From an uncultured Myxococcales bacterium (GTDB taxonomy: Bacteria > Myxococcota_A > UBA9042), in the NCBI GenBank assembly GCA_903924465.1, contig CAIYBN010000120.1, positions 1 to 64,000 of the forward strand: 64,000 bases of DNA. Direction: 5' to 3'. Below are positions 1-7,194 of this stretch, piece after piece. Positions within the stretch are counted from its first letter, which is position 1. The number at the start of each line of letters is the position of its first letter. Below the pieces are notes generated by a model that worked only from the letters and a program-made list of their open reading frames with translations, ran no database searches and was not told where the DNA came from. The translations under genes were made by a program, and so were the position numbers.

Positions 1-111
1 ATGAAGCGCGCCGGGATGCGGTGGGAACGCGACGGCGCGACGGCGATGCTGGCGCTACGCGCGGCTTGGCGGAGTACGAAGGGGTTTGTGGGGCTGGTCA
101 GGGCGGCTTGA
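1..111 (+). CDS. C-terminal tail of a probable transposase (5' cut by window edge)
   Basis: An open frame runs from base 1 to a TGA at 109-111 and gives 36 residues beginning MKRAGMRWERDGATAMLALR. The pattern 'xRM(K)xxGMRWxxxGAxAxLxLR' is one I associate with the extreme C-terminus of ISKra4-type transposases, where it lies just before the stop. The gene is cut at its 5' side by the window start, so the ATG at base 1 need not be the real start. No terminal inverted repeat was recognised downstream. Whether the element is intact cannot be judged. The assignment rests on one short motif. Confidence 0.45.
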   Translation: MKRAGMRWERDGATAMLALRAAWRSTKGFVGLVRAA

Positions 112-180
112 GGGCGGCGGAAATTTGTCGGGGATGCGCCCGAGCGAGATGGCCGATTTCGCTCCTCCGCCCGCGCCCGG

Positions 181-1794
181 TCAATTCCGCGGCGCCGCAG
201 TGTTGCGAAAAACGAGCAGTGAGCCGCCGAGGACTGCGTCAGGTTCCACGCCGCGCAGGTAGGACCAGGCATCATCGCGGCGCGTATAATCGGCAGCCCG
301 GCCTTCAAGCACGCCTGCCCCGCCGTAGATGCACGTGGCCGACACTGCAAGAACGTCCGCATGATCGCCAATGGCCGCGCGCGCTTGATTTGGCGCCGGT
401 GGCCGCCCCAGGGTGCCGCACGACCGCCAGACGGTCTGACCGACATAGCGCGCGGGGTCGGCATTGCCAAAATACGCCAGATCGACACGCCCCGTCGGCG
501 GCGGATGGATCGCGAGGTAGTGTTGCAACGTCGGCAGCGCTTGGCCCCAATCGGCGCCGGCATCCACGACAGCCGGGGGGATGGCGTCAGCACCACCGAA
601 GCAGCCGTTGGCAAAAGCCAGATAGTGCGGATGGATGGCCACCGACTCCGCGACAAACGCCAAGGCGAGCGCCGAGGCAAGCCAGCGCAGCCGTCGGGCC
701 CCGTGATGCCAGAGTGCGACCCACGCGGCAGCAGCCAGCCACCATAACACGGGCAGAAATGGCGTCAGATGTCGGTGGCCAAGATTCTGCTTGGCTGCGA
801 TCGCGAGCATCAGATAGCCAACCAGCAGCGCCACCCACCCGCGATCGCTGCGCCACAGCGCGCGCGGCACACGCCACACCGCTCCAACCAGGGCCAGCAC
901 CAGCAGCGCTACCGGCGTCTTGACCAACAGCAGCGCCGGCAAATACCAGCGCGTCCCTTGCGGCCACCACGTGCCGAGCAGGTAGACACCGCGGGGCGCG
1001 GAGCGCTTGAGCAGCGATGCGTTCAGACCGTTCCACACGTGATCCAGCGCCACCGCGGGCGACACGTGGCGCCACTGTGCGAGCAGCAGAAACGGCAGCA
1101 ACAGGCACACCACCGCGACGAGGCCGGTCAGCAACGCCGCGCGACCCGCTGGCAGCAGGTTGCGCCGCCACGACTTCGCATCTGGGAACAGCCACAGCAG
1201 CGGCGTCAGCAGCGGCAATGCCAAGGCCGACCATTTGCTGGCCATGCCCAGCGCCATCGCCGCACCCGCGACGACGAGCCACCGAAACTTGCTGGTCTGC
1301 CTGTGCTGCCACAACGCCCAAGCCGCCAGCCACCAGCCCAGCGCGTGGCCGATATCAGTCGTCGCGTACCGGGCGTGTGCCAGCCACCCGGGATCGAGCG
1401 ACGCAATCGCCAGGATCGTCAAGCCGAACGCTGGACCGTGGCGCCGCGTCGCCCACAGACCCAAGAGCGCCAGCGCCAAGGTCGCCAGCGCCAGATTCAT
1501 CTGCCGTGCGGGCCGCAGCACCACCGGCGAGTCCACATCTCCTTGGGCATACCGGTCGGGCCCGGAGAGACGCAGCCAGGTCGGCAGCACGATCGCGGCG
1601 GCGAGCAGATAGGGGTGGTCCTGACCGTCAAAGTTCGGTCCGCGATCCAGCAGCGCAAGACCGTAGCCGACGTGCAACCGCTCGTCCCACACGGGCGATT
1701 CCTGCCGCAAGCTCAGCTCCCCGCGCACGGCAAATTGCCCCAGCAGCAGCGCCGCCAACAGGATTTCACGCCAGCGGTGAACGGTTATTGGCAT
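181..1794 (-). CDS. GT39/PMT-type integral membrane glycosyltransferase
   Basis: This 537-aa protein is a polytopic membrane protein with about ten hydrophobic segments. After the first helix comes 'SPVWDERLHVGYG' (residues 33-45). The acidic Asp-Glu followed by a His is typical of the first periplasmic loop of GT39/ArnT-like enzymes, which move sugars from polyprenyl-phosphate donors to lipid or protein acceptors on the outer face of the inner membrane. The long C-terminal part is probably the periplasmic domain. The start ATG lies inside the preceding regulator gene, a 10-base overlap, so the two are probably co-transcribed. Substrate and acceptor cannot be told from the sequence. Confidence 0.75.
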   Translation of the reverse strand: MPITVHRWREILLAALLLGQFAVRGELSLRQESPVWDERLHVGYGLALLDRGPNFDGQDHPYLLAAAIVLPTWLRLSGPDRYAQGDVDSPVVLRPARQMNLALATLALALLGLWATRRHGPAFGLTILAIASLDPGWLAHARYATTDIGHALGWWLAAWALWQHRQTSKFRWLVVAGAAMALGMASKWSALALPLLTPLLWLFPDAKSWRRNLLPAGRAALLTGLVAVVCLLLPFLLLAQWRHVSPAVALDHVWNGLNASLLKRSAPRGVYLLGTWWPQGTRWYLPALLLVKTPVALLVLALVGAVWRVPRALWRSDRGWVALLVGYLMLAIAAKQNLGHRHLTPFLPVLWWLAAAAWVALWHHGARRLRWLASALALAFVAESVAIHPHYLAFANGCFGGADAIPPAVVDAGADWGQALPTLQHYLAIHPPPTGRVDLAYFGNADPARYVGQTVWRSCGTLGRPPAPNQARAAIGDHADVLAVSATCIYGGAGVLEGRAADYTRRDDAWSYLRGVEPDAVLGGSLLVFRNTAAPRN

Positions 1795-2249
1795 GAGGGG
1801 CAGAGACCAAACAGGTCCATGCGGTGGTGGGTCAGCTTGTAGCCGTGCAATTTGGCCACGTCTTCTTGCAGCGCCTCAATCGCGGTGTTCTCAAACTCGA
1901 CGATCTTGCCGCAGCGCGTGCAGATCATGTGGTCGTGGTGGTCCTCGCCACTCACATGGACTTCATAACGCGCCGTGCCATCGGCAAAATGCGACACTTC
2001 GACGAGGCCGTAGCGCTCCAGGAGCTTGAGCGTGCGGTACACGGTCGCGTAGCCCACGGTCGGATCGATATCGCGAACGCGACGGTGCAACTCGTCCACG
2101 TTCAAGTGCCCGTGATGATAGAGCGTTTCAGCGATCTGCAGCCGCTGCGGCGTCATGCGCTGGTTGTCGCGGCTGATGCGATCGATGAACACATCGCGCC
2201 AACCGTCGAATCCTGCGAGCCTTCCAGCAATGTTGGCTTTGTCCGACAC
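1785..2249 (-). CDS. Fur-family metalloregulator
   Basis: This 154-aa protein has the Fur-family layout: an N-terminal winged helix with 'MTPQRLQIAETLYHHGH' and 'VGYATVYRTLKLLERYGLV', then a metal-binding dimerisation domain with 'DHHDHMICTRCGK' and a C-terminal 'CPSC'. The two CxxC pairs are the usual structural zinc site, and the His cluster is the regulatory metal site. The ORF track extends the frame to 2882, but that extension is low-complexity antisense of the coiled-coil gene. I chose the GTG at 2249, which gives the usual N-terminal helix before TPQR; the ATG at 2156 would remove it. It could be Fur, Zur or PerR. It sits about 1 kb from the feo operon and its Fur-like site, which makes Fur plausible but not proven. 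Confidence 0.85.
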   Translation of the reverse strand: MSDKANIAGRLAGFDGWRDVFIDRISRDNQRMTPQRLQIAETLYHHGHLNVDELHRRVRDIDPTVGYATVYRTLKLLERYGLVEVSHFADGTARYEVHVSGEDHHDHMICTRCGKIVEFENTAIEALQEDVAKLHGYKLTHHRMDLFGLCPSCQ

Positions 2250-2367
2250 AGCGCACCCCGCGAGCGGCAAGTCTGGCCTAGAGCCAAGGTTTGGGCAAGG
2301 CGGGTTGTGGCAAAACGCGCTGAGTGATAGGAAGTCAGCGCCCCGAACGCGGGCGAACGAGGATTCC

Positions 2368-3258
2368 ATGGGCTCAACAATACTCGCGCTGGTCGCGGTC
2401 GTCTGCGGTGCTGCGGCGCTGTATTTCTGGACGACTTTGGCCAAGCTGCAAGAACAGGTGCAGAAACTCTCAGAACGCGCGGAAAAAGCCGAACGCGACG
2501 AAGGCAAGGCGCAGGAACGCGCGGAGCAATTGCGCAAGAAGCTGGAGAAGACCGGTGAAGCGGTTTCCAAGGACGATCGCGCGCAAAAAGAAGCGGCCCA
2601 ACGGCTGGCGCTGAGCAAGGAAGACATTGCCAAGGCGCGTTCCGGGCAAAAGAAGGCCGAGGAAGCGCTGTCTGAACTGCAGGTGAAGCACCGCAAGGCG
2701 GAACACCAGTTGGAAGAACTGCAGCACGTCGTGAATGAGCTCAAGGGCAAGAAGAAGGTCGTGGCGATCGTCGAGGAAGAAGCGCCGCCACCGCCGCCGC
2801 CGTTTGTCGAGGATCCGAAGGTCGCGGCGCGGCGCGCGGAGTACGAGGCGGAGCGCGCGTTGCGGCAGGCAGAAATCGACAAGATGCGTCTGGAGCAGCA
2901 AGCCGTTCGCGAGGAGCAGCAGGTTGGCCGTATTCGCGATCAGCTGGCGAAGCTGCGCAGCGAGCGCGAATGGGTCATCAACGAGCTGTTCGAGATGCGT
3001 CTCGCGCTGCGTGTGACCAACCAGAAGGCCGAGGACAACCGCCGCGCGTACATCATGACGATGGGTGCGCTCGATCTGGCGGAAGATGAGCTGTACCGGC
3101 TCAAACATGGCAAAGAGCGCCCGGAATTCACGCCGAATCGCGCCGCGCATGTGGTCGCTGCAGTCGAAGTGGAAGGCTCGGATGCTGGTGAAGGCGCTGA
3201 TGTTTCAGCGGTTTTGGCCGAAGCTGAAGTCGAAGTGGGCCCGACGGCGGAAGCGTGA
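2368..3258 (+). CDS. Membrane-anchored coiled-coil protein of unknown function
   Basis: This 296-aa protein starts with a single hydrophobic segment (about residues 3-22) followed by an almost continuous, highly charged coiled coil rich in Glu, Lys, Arg and Gln. The helix is broken once by a proline stretch (EEEAPPPPPPFVED, roughly residue 135) and the C-terminus is acidic. A GAGGA at 2359-2363 precedes the ATG by four bases, and this decides the start against the upstream ORF-track start at 2155. It is divergent from the Fur-family gene. It has no recognisable enzymatic domain; a structural or scaffold role at the inner membrane is only a guess from the shape. Confidence 0.75.
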   Translation: MGSTILALVAVVCGAAALYFWTTLAKLQEQVQKLSERAEKAERDEGKAQERAEQLRKKLEKTGEAVSKDDRAQKEAAQRLALSKEDIAKARSGQKKAEEALSELQVKHRKAEHQLEELQHVVNELKGKKKVVAIVEEEAPPPPPPFVEDPKVAARRAEYEAERALRQAEIDKMRLEQQAVREEQQVGRIRDQLAKLRSEREWVINELFEMRLALRVTNQKAEDNRRAYIMTMGALDLAEDELYRLKHGKERPEFTPNRAAHVVAAVEVEGSDAGEGADVSAVLAEAEVEVGPTAEA

Positions 3259-3277
3259 GCCGCGCGACTGCCCCCTT

Positions 3278-3305
3278 GTTATTGAAAGTGACTTTCGTTA
3301 TCATG
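3278..3305 (+). promoter_or_regulatory. Probable Fur operator upstream of feoA
   Basis: The perfect palindrome GAAAGTGACTTTC (3284-3296, 6-1-6) lies in a locally AT-rich stretch (TTATTGAAAG...TTATCATG) in otherwise GC-rich DNA, 58 bases before the feoA start. It matches the general dyad form of Fur boxes (TGAAAnTnAnTTTCA). Because the next genes are ferrous iron transporters, iron-dependent repression by Fur is the natural reading. No well-formed -35/-10 pair is obvious around it. Confidence 0.65.
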
Positions 3306-3353
3306 GTTCTGCCGCGGCAGGCATTCTGCGCGGCGACTTGAGGCGAAACGACC

Positions 3354-3608
3354 ATGGTCAGCCATACGCTCGATTCCATCCAACCAGGCGAACCGCATCG
3401 GGTCACGTGGGTCGCGCTCGCGGGCGTGCTCGGCGATCGCCTGGTGGAACTGGGCTTTACGCCCGGCGCACCGGTGCAACTGTTGCGGCGCGCGCCGTTT
3501 GGCGGTCCGCTTCAGGTGCAAGTGCGTGATTTCGTGCTGTCTTTGCGGCGAGCAGACGCCCAAGCAATCTACACGGCACGTGTGCTTCCGACGGATCAGG
3601 CGGCTTGA
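3354..3608 (+). CDS. feoA: Ferrous iron transport accessory protein FeoA
   Basis: This 84-aa protein is a single FeoA/SH3-like domain, the usual length for FeoA. It shows the typical 'LGFTPGAPVQLLRRAPFGGPLQVQVRDFVLSLRRADA' order: a Leu-Gly turn, a hydrophobic strand, a Gly-Pro turn and a final strand ending in Arg-Arg-x-Asp-Ala. FeoA is a small cytoplasmic partner of the FeoB transporter. A GAGG lies ten bases before the ATG. The stop is followed one base later by the GTG of feoB, so the genes form one operon under the upstream palindrome. Confidence 0.92.
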   Translation: MVSHTLDSIQPGEPHRVTWVALAGVLGDRLVELGFTPGAPVQLLRRAPFGGPLQVQVRDFVLSLRRADAQAIYTARVLPTDQAA

Positions 3609-3609
3609 C

Positions 3610-5799
3610 GTGAGCAGCGCGGGGCCAGATTCGCCGAGGCGACCGCTGGAAGTGGCGCTCGCGGGCAATCCCAATACCGGCAAGACGACGCTGTTCAACG
3701 CCCTGACCGGCGCGCGGGCGCACGTGGGCAACTACCCGGGTATCACGGTGGAGCGCCGCGTGGGCACGCACCACGCGCCCGAGCAAGCCTGGCGCGTGAC
3801 CGATTTGCCGGGCTGCTACAGCTTGTCCGCGCACAGCCCGGAAGAGGAAATCGCCCACCACGCGCTGACGGGACGGACGAACGATCCGATCCCGGACGTC
3901 GTCGTCGTCGTCGTCGATGCGGCCAATCTGGCACGCAACTTGCTGCTGCTGTTGCAGATCGCTGAAATCGGTCGACCTGTTCTGGTCGCGCTCAACATGA
4001 TGGATGCGGCGCACAAGGAAGGCATCGACATCGACGTCGCGGCGCTGCAGCGCGAGTTGCAGTGCCCCGTGGTGGCGATGGTGGCGGCGCGCGGCGAGGG
4101 GATCGACGCGCTGGACGTTGCGGTCGCGGCGGTGGCGGCGAATCCACAGCTGGGTCGCGTAGCTGAGACGCCGTGGCCTGAGTCCGTGGCGCAGACCATC
4201 GCGCAGGCCCGGGCGATTCTTGTCCAGTCGGGCCTGCAGCCCCCGCCAGTCAGCGACGGCGACGTCTTGTGGTGGCTCGCGACCGATCCGGAGATCGCGG
4301 ATGCCGAAATGCCCGGACTTGGCCGTGCGCTGCTGGAGGCCATTCCCCGGCCAGTCGATCCAGCGCTGGATCCACGACGCGTTGCCACGGTCACGCGGTT
4401 TGCCCGCATCGACGCGATTCTCGGACGCTGCGTGCGCCGCCGGGATGTGACGACGTCCGGCCGGTCGGAGCGGGTCGATCGCGTGCTCCTGCACCCCGCG
4501 CTGGGTGCCGGGCTGTTTATCCTGGCGATGGCCGGGCTGTTTCAAGCGGTGTTTGCTGGCGCGCAGCCCGCCGTGGACGTGGTGGAATCGGTGATGGGCT
4601 CCATCAGCGACCTGTTGCGCACCTGGCTGCCCGACAACCTGCTGCGCGACGTGCTCATCGACGGCGTCCTTGCCGGAATTTCCGGCACGCTGGTGTTTCT
4701 GCCGCAGATTCTCATGCTTTTTCTCGGCATTTCGCTGCTGGAAGACTCGGGCTATCTGGCGCGAACGGCCTATCTGGTCGATCAGCTGATGGCCCGCATC
4801 GGCCTGCCCGGCAAGGCGTTCGTGCCGCTGCTGTCGGCTTACGCCTGTGCCGTGCCGGCCATCATGGCGACCCGCACGATGCCCGATCGCCGCGATCGCC
4901 TGCTGACGATCATGGTGGCGCCGCTGATGTCCTGCTCCGCGCGCCTGCCGGTGTACACGCTGGTGACCGCGGCGGTTTTCGCCCACCAAGCGCGGGTGCT
5001 GGGCATTTTTTCGCTAGGCGGACTGGTCGTCACGGCAATGTATGCCCTCGGCTTCCTGCTGGCGATTGTGTCCGCGTTCGTGCTGCGCCGGACCGCCATC
5101 CAAGGTGGCGGAGCGCCGCTTCTGCTGGAAATGCCGCCGTATCGCTGGCCGCGCTGGCGCAACGTGGTGCGCAGTCTGCTCGACCGCGCGTGGGTCTTCG
5201 TCGCGCAGACCGGCACCGTCATCGTCGCGCTGACCGTGATCCTGTGGGCGTTGATGACGTTTCCCCGCGAAGGCCTGGATCCTCAGATCAAGGCGACGCG
5301 CACCGCGCAGGTGCAGGTGCTGACGGGCGAGGCCGAGCGGGCGCAAGCGCTGCAGTCGCTGGAACGCGACGACGCCCAGGTTCGCTTGCAGAACAGCATC
5401 GCCGGCCGCATCGGCCGCACCATTGAACCGCTGATTGCCCCGCTGGGCTTTGATTGGCGCATCGGCATTGGCCTGGTCGGTTCGTTTGCCGCGCGGGAAG
5501 TGCTGGTGCCGATCATGGGTCAAGTCTTTGGCCGCGGCAGCCAAGCCGATATCGACGACCGTTACGCCGCCGACGTCGGCAAATCGATGGCCCACGCTGG
5601 TGCGCTGACGCCGCTCAAGGGCCTGTCGCTGATGGTGTTTTTTGCGATCGCCATGCAGTGCCTCAGCACCTTGGCCACGATCCGGCGCGAAACGAATTCC
5701 TGGCGCTGGCCGATTTTCGCCGTGGTGTATCTCAACAGCCTCGCCTGGCTGGCCAGCTTCGCCGTGTTCCAGATCGGCACGCGCTTGGGATTCTCATGA
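3610..5799 (+). CDS. feoB: Ferrous iron transporter FeoB
   Basis: This 729-aa inner-membrane Fe(II) transporter has an N-terminal G domain with P-loop 'GNPNTGKTT' (residues 19-27), 'NYPGITVE' (G2), 'DLPGCYSL' (G3) and 'ALNMMDAAHKEG' (G4). It is followed by a helical linker and a polytopic membrane region containing two gate-like halves, including the conserved Cys of 'PLLSAYACAVPAIMATR'. Length is normal for FeoB. I chose the GTG at 3610, one base after the feoA stop, because the ORF-track start lies inside feoA and would add residues before the G domain. The stop overlaps the next ATG (ATGA). Confidence 0.95.
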   Translation: MSSAGPDSPRRPLEVALAGNPNTGKTTLFNALTGARAHVGNYPGITVERRVGTHHAPEQAWRVTDLPGCYSLSAHSPEEEIAHHALTGRTNDPIPDVVVVVVDAANLARNLLLLLQIAEIGRPVLVALNMMDAAHKEGIDIDVAALQRELQCPVVAMVAARGEGIDALDVAVAAVAANPQLGRVAETPWPESVAQTIAQARAILVQSGLQPPPVSDGDVLWWLATDPEIADAEMPGLGRALLEAIPRPVDPALDPRRVATVTRFARIDAILGRCVRRRDVTTSGRSERVDRVLLHPALGAGLFILAMAGLFQAVFAGAQPAVDVVESVMGSISDLLRTWLPDNLLRDVLIDGVLAGISGTLVFLPQILMLFLGISLLEDSGYLARTAYLVDQLMARIGLPGKAFVPLLSAYACAVPAIMATRTMPDRRDRLLTIMVAPLMSCSARLPVYTLVTAAVFAHQARVLGIFSLGGLVVTAMYALGFLLAIVSAFVLRRTAIQGGGAPLLLEMPPYRWPRWRNVVRSLLDRAWVFVAQTGTVIVALTVILWALMTFPREGLDPQIKATRTAQVQVLTGEAERAQALQSLERDDAQVRLQNSIAGRIGRTIEPLIAPLGFDWRIGIGLVGSFAAREVLVPIMGQVFGRGSQADIDDRYAADVGKSMAHAGALTPLKGLSLMVFFAIAMQCLSTLATIRRETNSWRWPIFAVVYLNSLAWLASFAVFQIGTRLGFS

Positions 5800-5987
5800 C
5801 GTGGGATGCCGTCGCCGCTCTCGGCGTCGTCGCTGGCGCGGTTGCCCTGCTGGTGTGGCAGATGCAGCGCGGGCAGCGCGTATGCGCGAAGTGTGAGGTG
5901 GTCGACGCGCAGAAACGCCTGAGGACGCAGCGTGTGGCGCGCAGATCCGTTGCGTCCCTGGGCATCGGCGGCGTCAGAAAGTCATGA
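5796..5987 (+). CDS. Small FeoB-associated CxxC membrane protein
   Basis: This 63-aa reading frame starts in an ATGA overlap with the feoB stop. It encodes one N-terminal transmembrane helix (about residues 5-22), then 'RGQRVCAKCEVVDAQKR' with a CxxC pair and a basic tail. This is the layout of the FeoB-associated Cys-rich membrane proteins that follow feoB in many bacteria. Its position, coupling and CxxC support a role in Fe(II) uptake, perhaps metal handling on the cytoplasmic side. The last 14 bases overlap the convergent gene at 5974. The ORF track hides it inside a longer frame-shifted ORF. Confidence 0.7.
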   Translation: MTWDAVAALGVVAGAVALLVWQMQRGQRVCAKCEVVDAQKRLRTQRVARRSVASLGIGGVRKS

Positions 5988-7113
5988 AACCCTGCAGCAG
6001 CAGGTTCACCTTGGACACGTTGCCAAAAGCCGTGCCGAACGACTGGGCGTAAATCGACGACGGATTGGACGTGATGGGCAGCCGCGCCGCAACGCCCAGG
6101 CGCACCGGGCCGGCGTGGAACCGCAGGCCGGCCGTTGCGAAGATATCCTGCATGGCCGGCGCGTTGTAGAGATTGACCAAGCCATCCAATTCGCCCACGA
6201 CGTCCAAAATCACGGCGCGAACGACGGTTGACACACCCCAGTTGCCATAGCCGACAGCCGAGTAGAGCGGATTGTCGCGCACCGCCTGCATGTGGGTAAA
6301 TTCCGCGCGGAGCATCAGGGTGAAAATCGACAACTGCCCGCCGATGATACCGTACGGCTGGATCGACAGGTATTCGTGCAGGTATTTGGGCAGCACGAGC
6401 GCATTGGACAGCGCCAGCACGTTGGCCTTCTGCGTGCCGGTCGGCAGGTACAGGGACACGCCACCGGTCCAGCCCAAGGCCGCGGTGTAGCCGGTCCGCG
6501 AGCCGGCGCGGAAGTCGAAATTCAGGTTTCCCAGTTCGAGCGAACTGTTCTCGGACGAGTAGAACGCCGCCAGCGGCAAGTACGCGGTCAAATCGTAGGT
6601 GCCAAAGTTGTATTCAAACCAGGGCTCCAGACCAAACGCCACAGCGTTGGACGGCGTCGCGGCCACCTGGGCGATATCCGCCACCGACTGGATGTTGCCC
6701 GGACTGATGTTGTCGATGGCCTTTTGCTGATCCGGCGTCGGCGTCACGCCCGCGCTCTTGAGATCGCCGTTGATCTGCGCCTTGGTCTGATCGACATTTT
6801 GCGCGACGGCCAGATCGTGCACGCGGGACGCATTGACGTTCTTCAGCACGGCGATCAAGTTCTTGGCGTCCGGATACTGCGCAGAAACCTTGTCCGCCAC
6901 TTGATCCAGCGCCTTCGCGGCGACCAGCGGCACCGGCGCGATGTGCAGGTTCACGCCCGCGGCGACCTTGCGGTCCTTCGACGACTGCCGCAGCGAATGG
7001 CCGGAGAACAAATCCACGTCGCGAAACGGCCGCGCCTCGTCGGCAAAGATCGGCAGCGCGGACAGCGCGAAGGCCGCCATCGTGACCAAAAAAGTGAGCG
7101 TGCGTGCGGCCAT
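5974..7113 (-). CDS. Exported outer-membrane barrel-like protein, unknown function
   Basis: This 379-aa protein has a clean signal peptide ending ...LPIFADEARPF. The next ~130 residues look helical. From about residue 150 there are alternating hydrophobic/polar strands rich in Gly, Tyr and aromatic residues (for example 'EPWFEYNFGTYDLTAYLPLAAFY'). The protein ends in Phe (QGFMTF), as many outer-membrane barrels do. A GGAGG lies upstream of the ATG. It follows tatC by 81 bases on the same strand. I do not recognise the family; outer-membrane location is inferred from the C-terminal Phe and strand pattern. Confidence 0.6.
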   Translation of the reverse strand: MAARTLTFLVTMAAFALSALPIFADEARPFRDVDLFSGHSLRQSSKDRKVAAGVNLHIAPVPLVAAKALDQVADKVSAQYPDAKNLIAVLKNVNASRVHDLAVAQNVDQTKAQINGDLKSAGVTPTPDQQKAIDNISPGNIQSVADIAQVAATPSNAVAFGLEPWFEYNFGTYDLTAYLPLAAFYSSENSSLELGNLNFDFRAGSRTGYTAALGWTGGVSLYLPTGTQKANVLALSNALVLPKYLHEYLSIQPYGIIGGQLSIFTLMLRAEFTHMQAVRDNPLYSAVGYGNWGVSTVVRAVILDVVGELDGLVNLYNAPAMQDIFATAGLRFHAGPVRLGVAARLPITSNPSSIYAQSFGTAFGNVSKVNLLLQGFMTF

Positions 7114-7194
7114 CGTGCCCTCCGTGCGTTGGCAGCGAGCCTAGCATGCAGGGCTTGCGTGAGACAAATTCACGCGCAGATCCGAAGTCGGCGG

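Noticed and set aside
2250-2882. Extension of the Fur-family gene to 365 aa in the ORF track
   Set aside because: The added part is Ser/Ala/Arg low-complexity antisense to the coiled-coil gene and unlike any Fur N-terminus.
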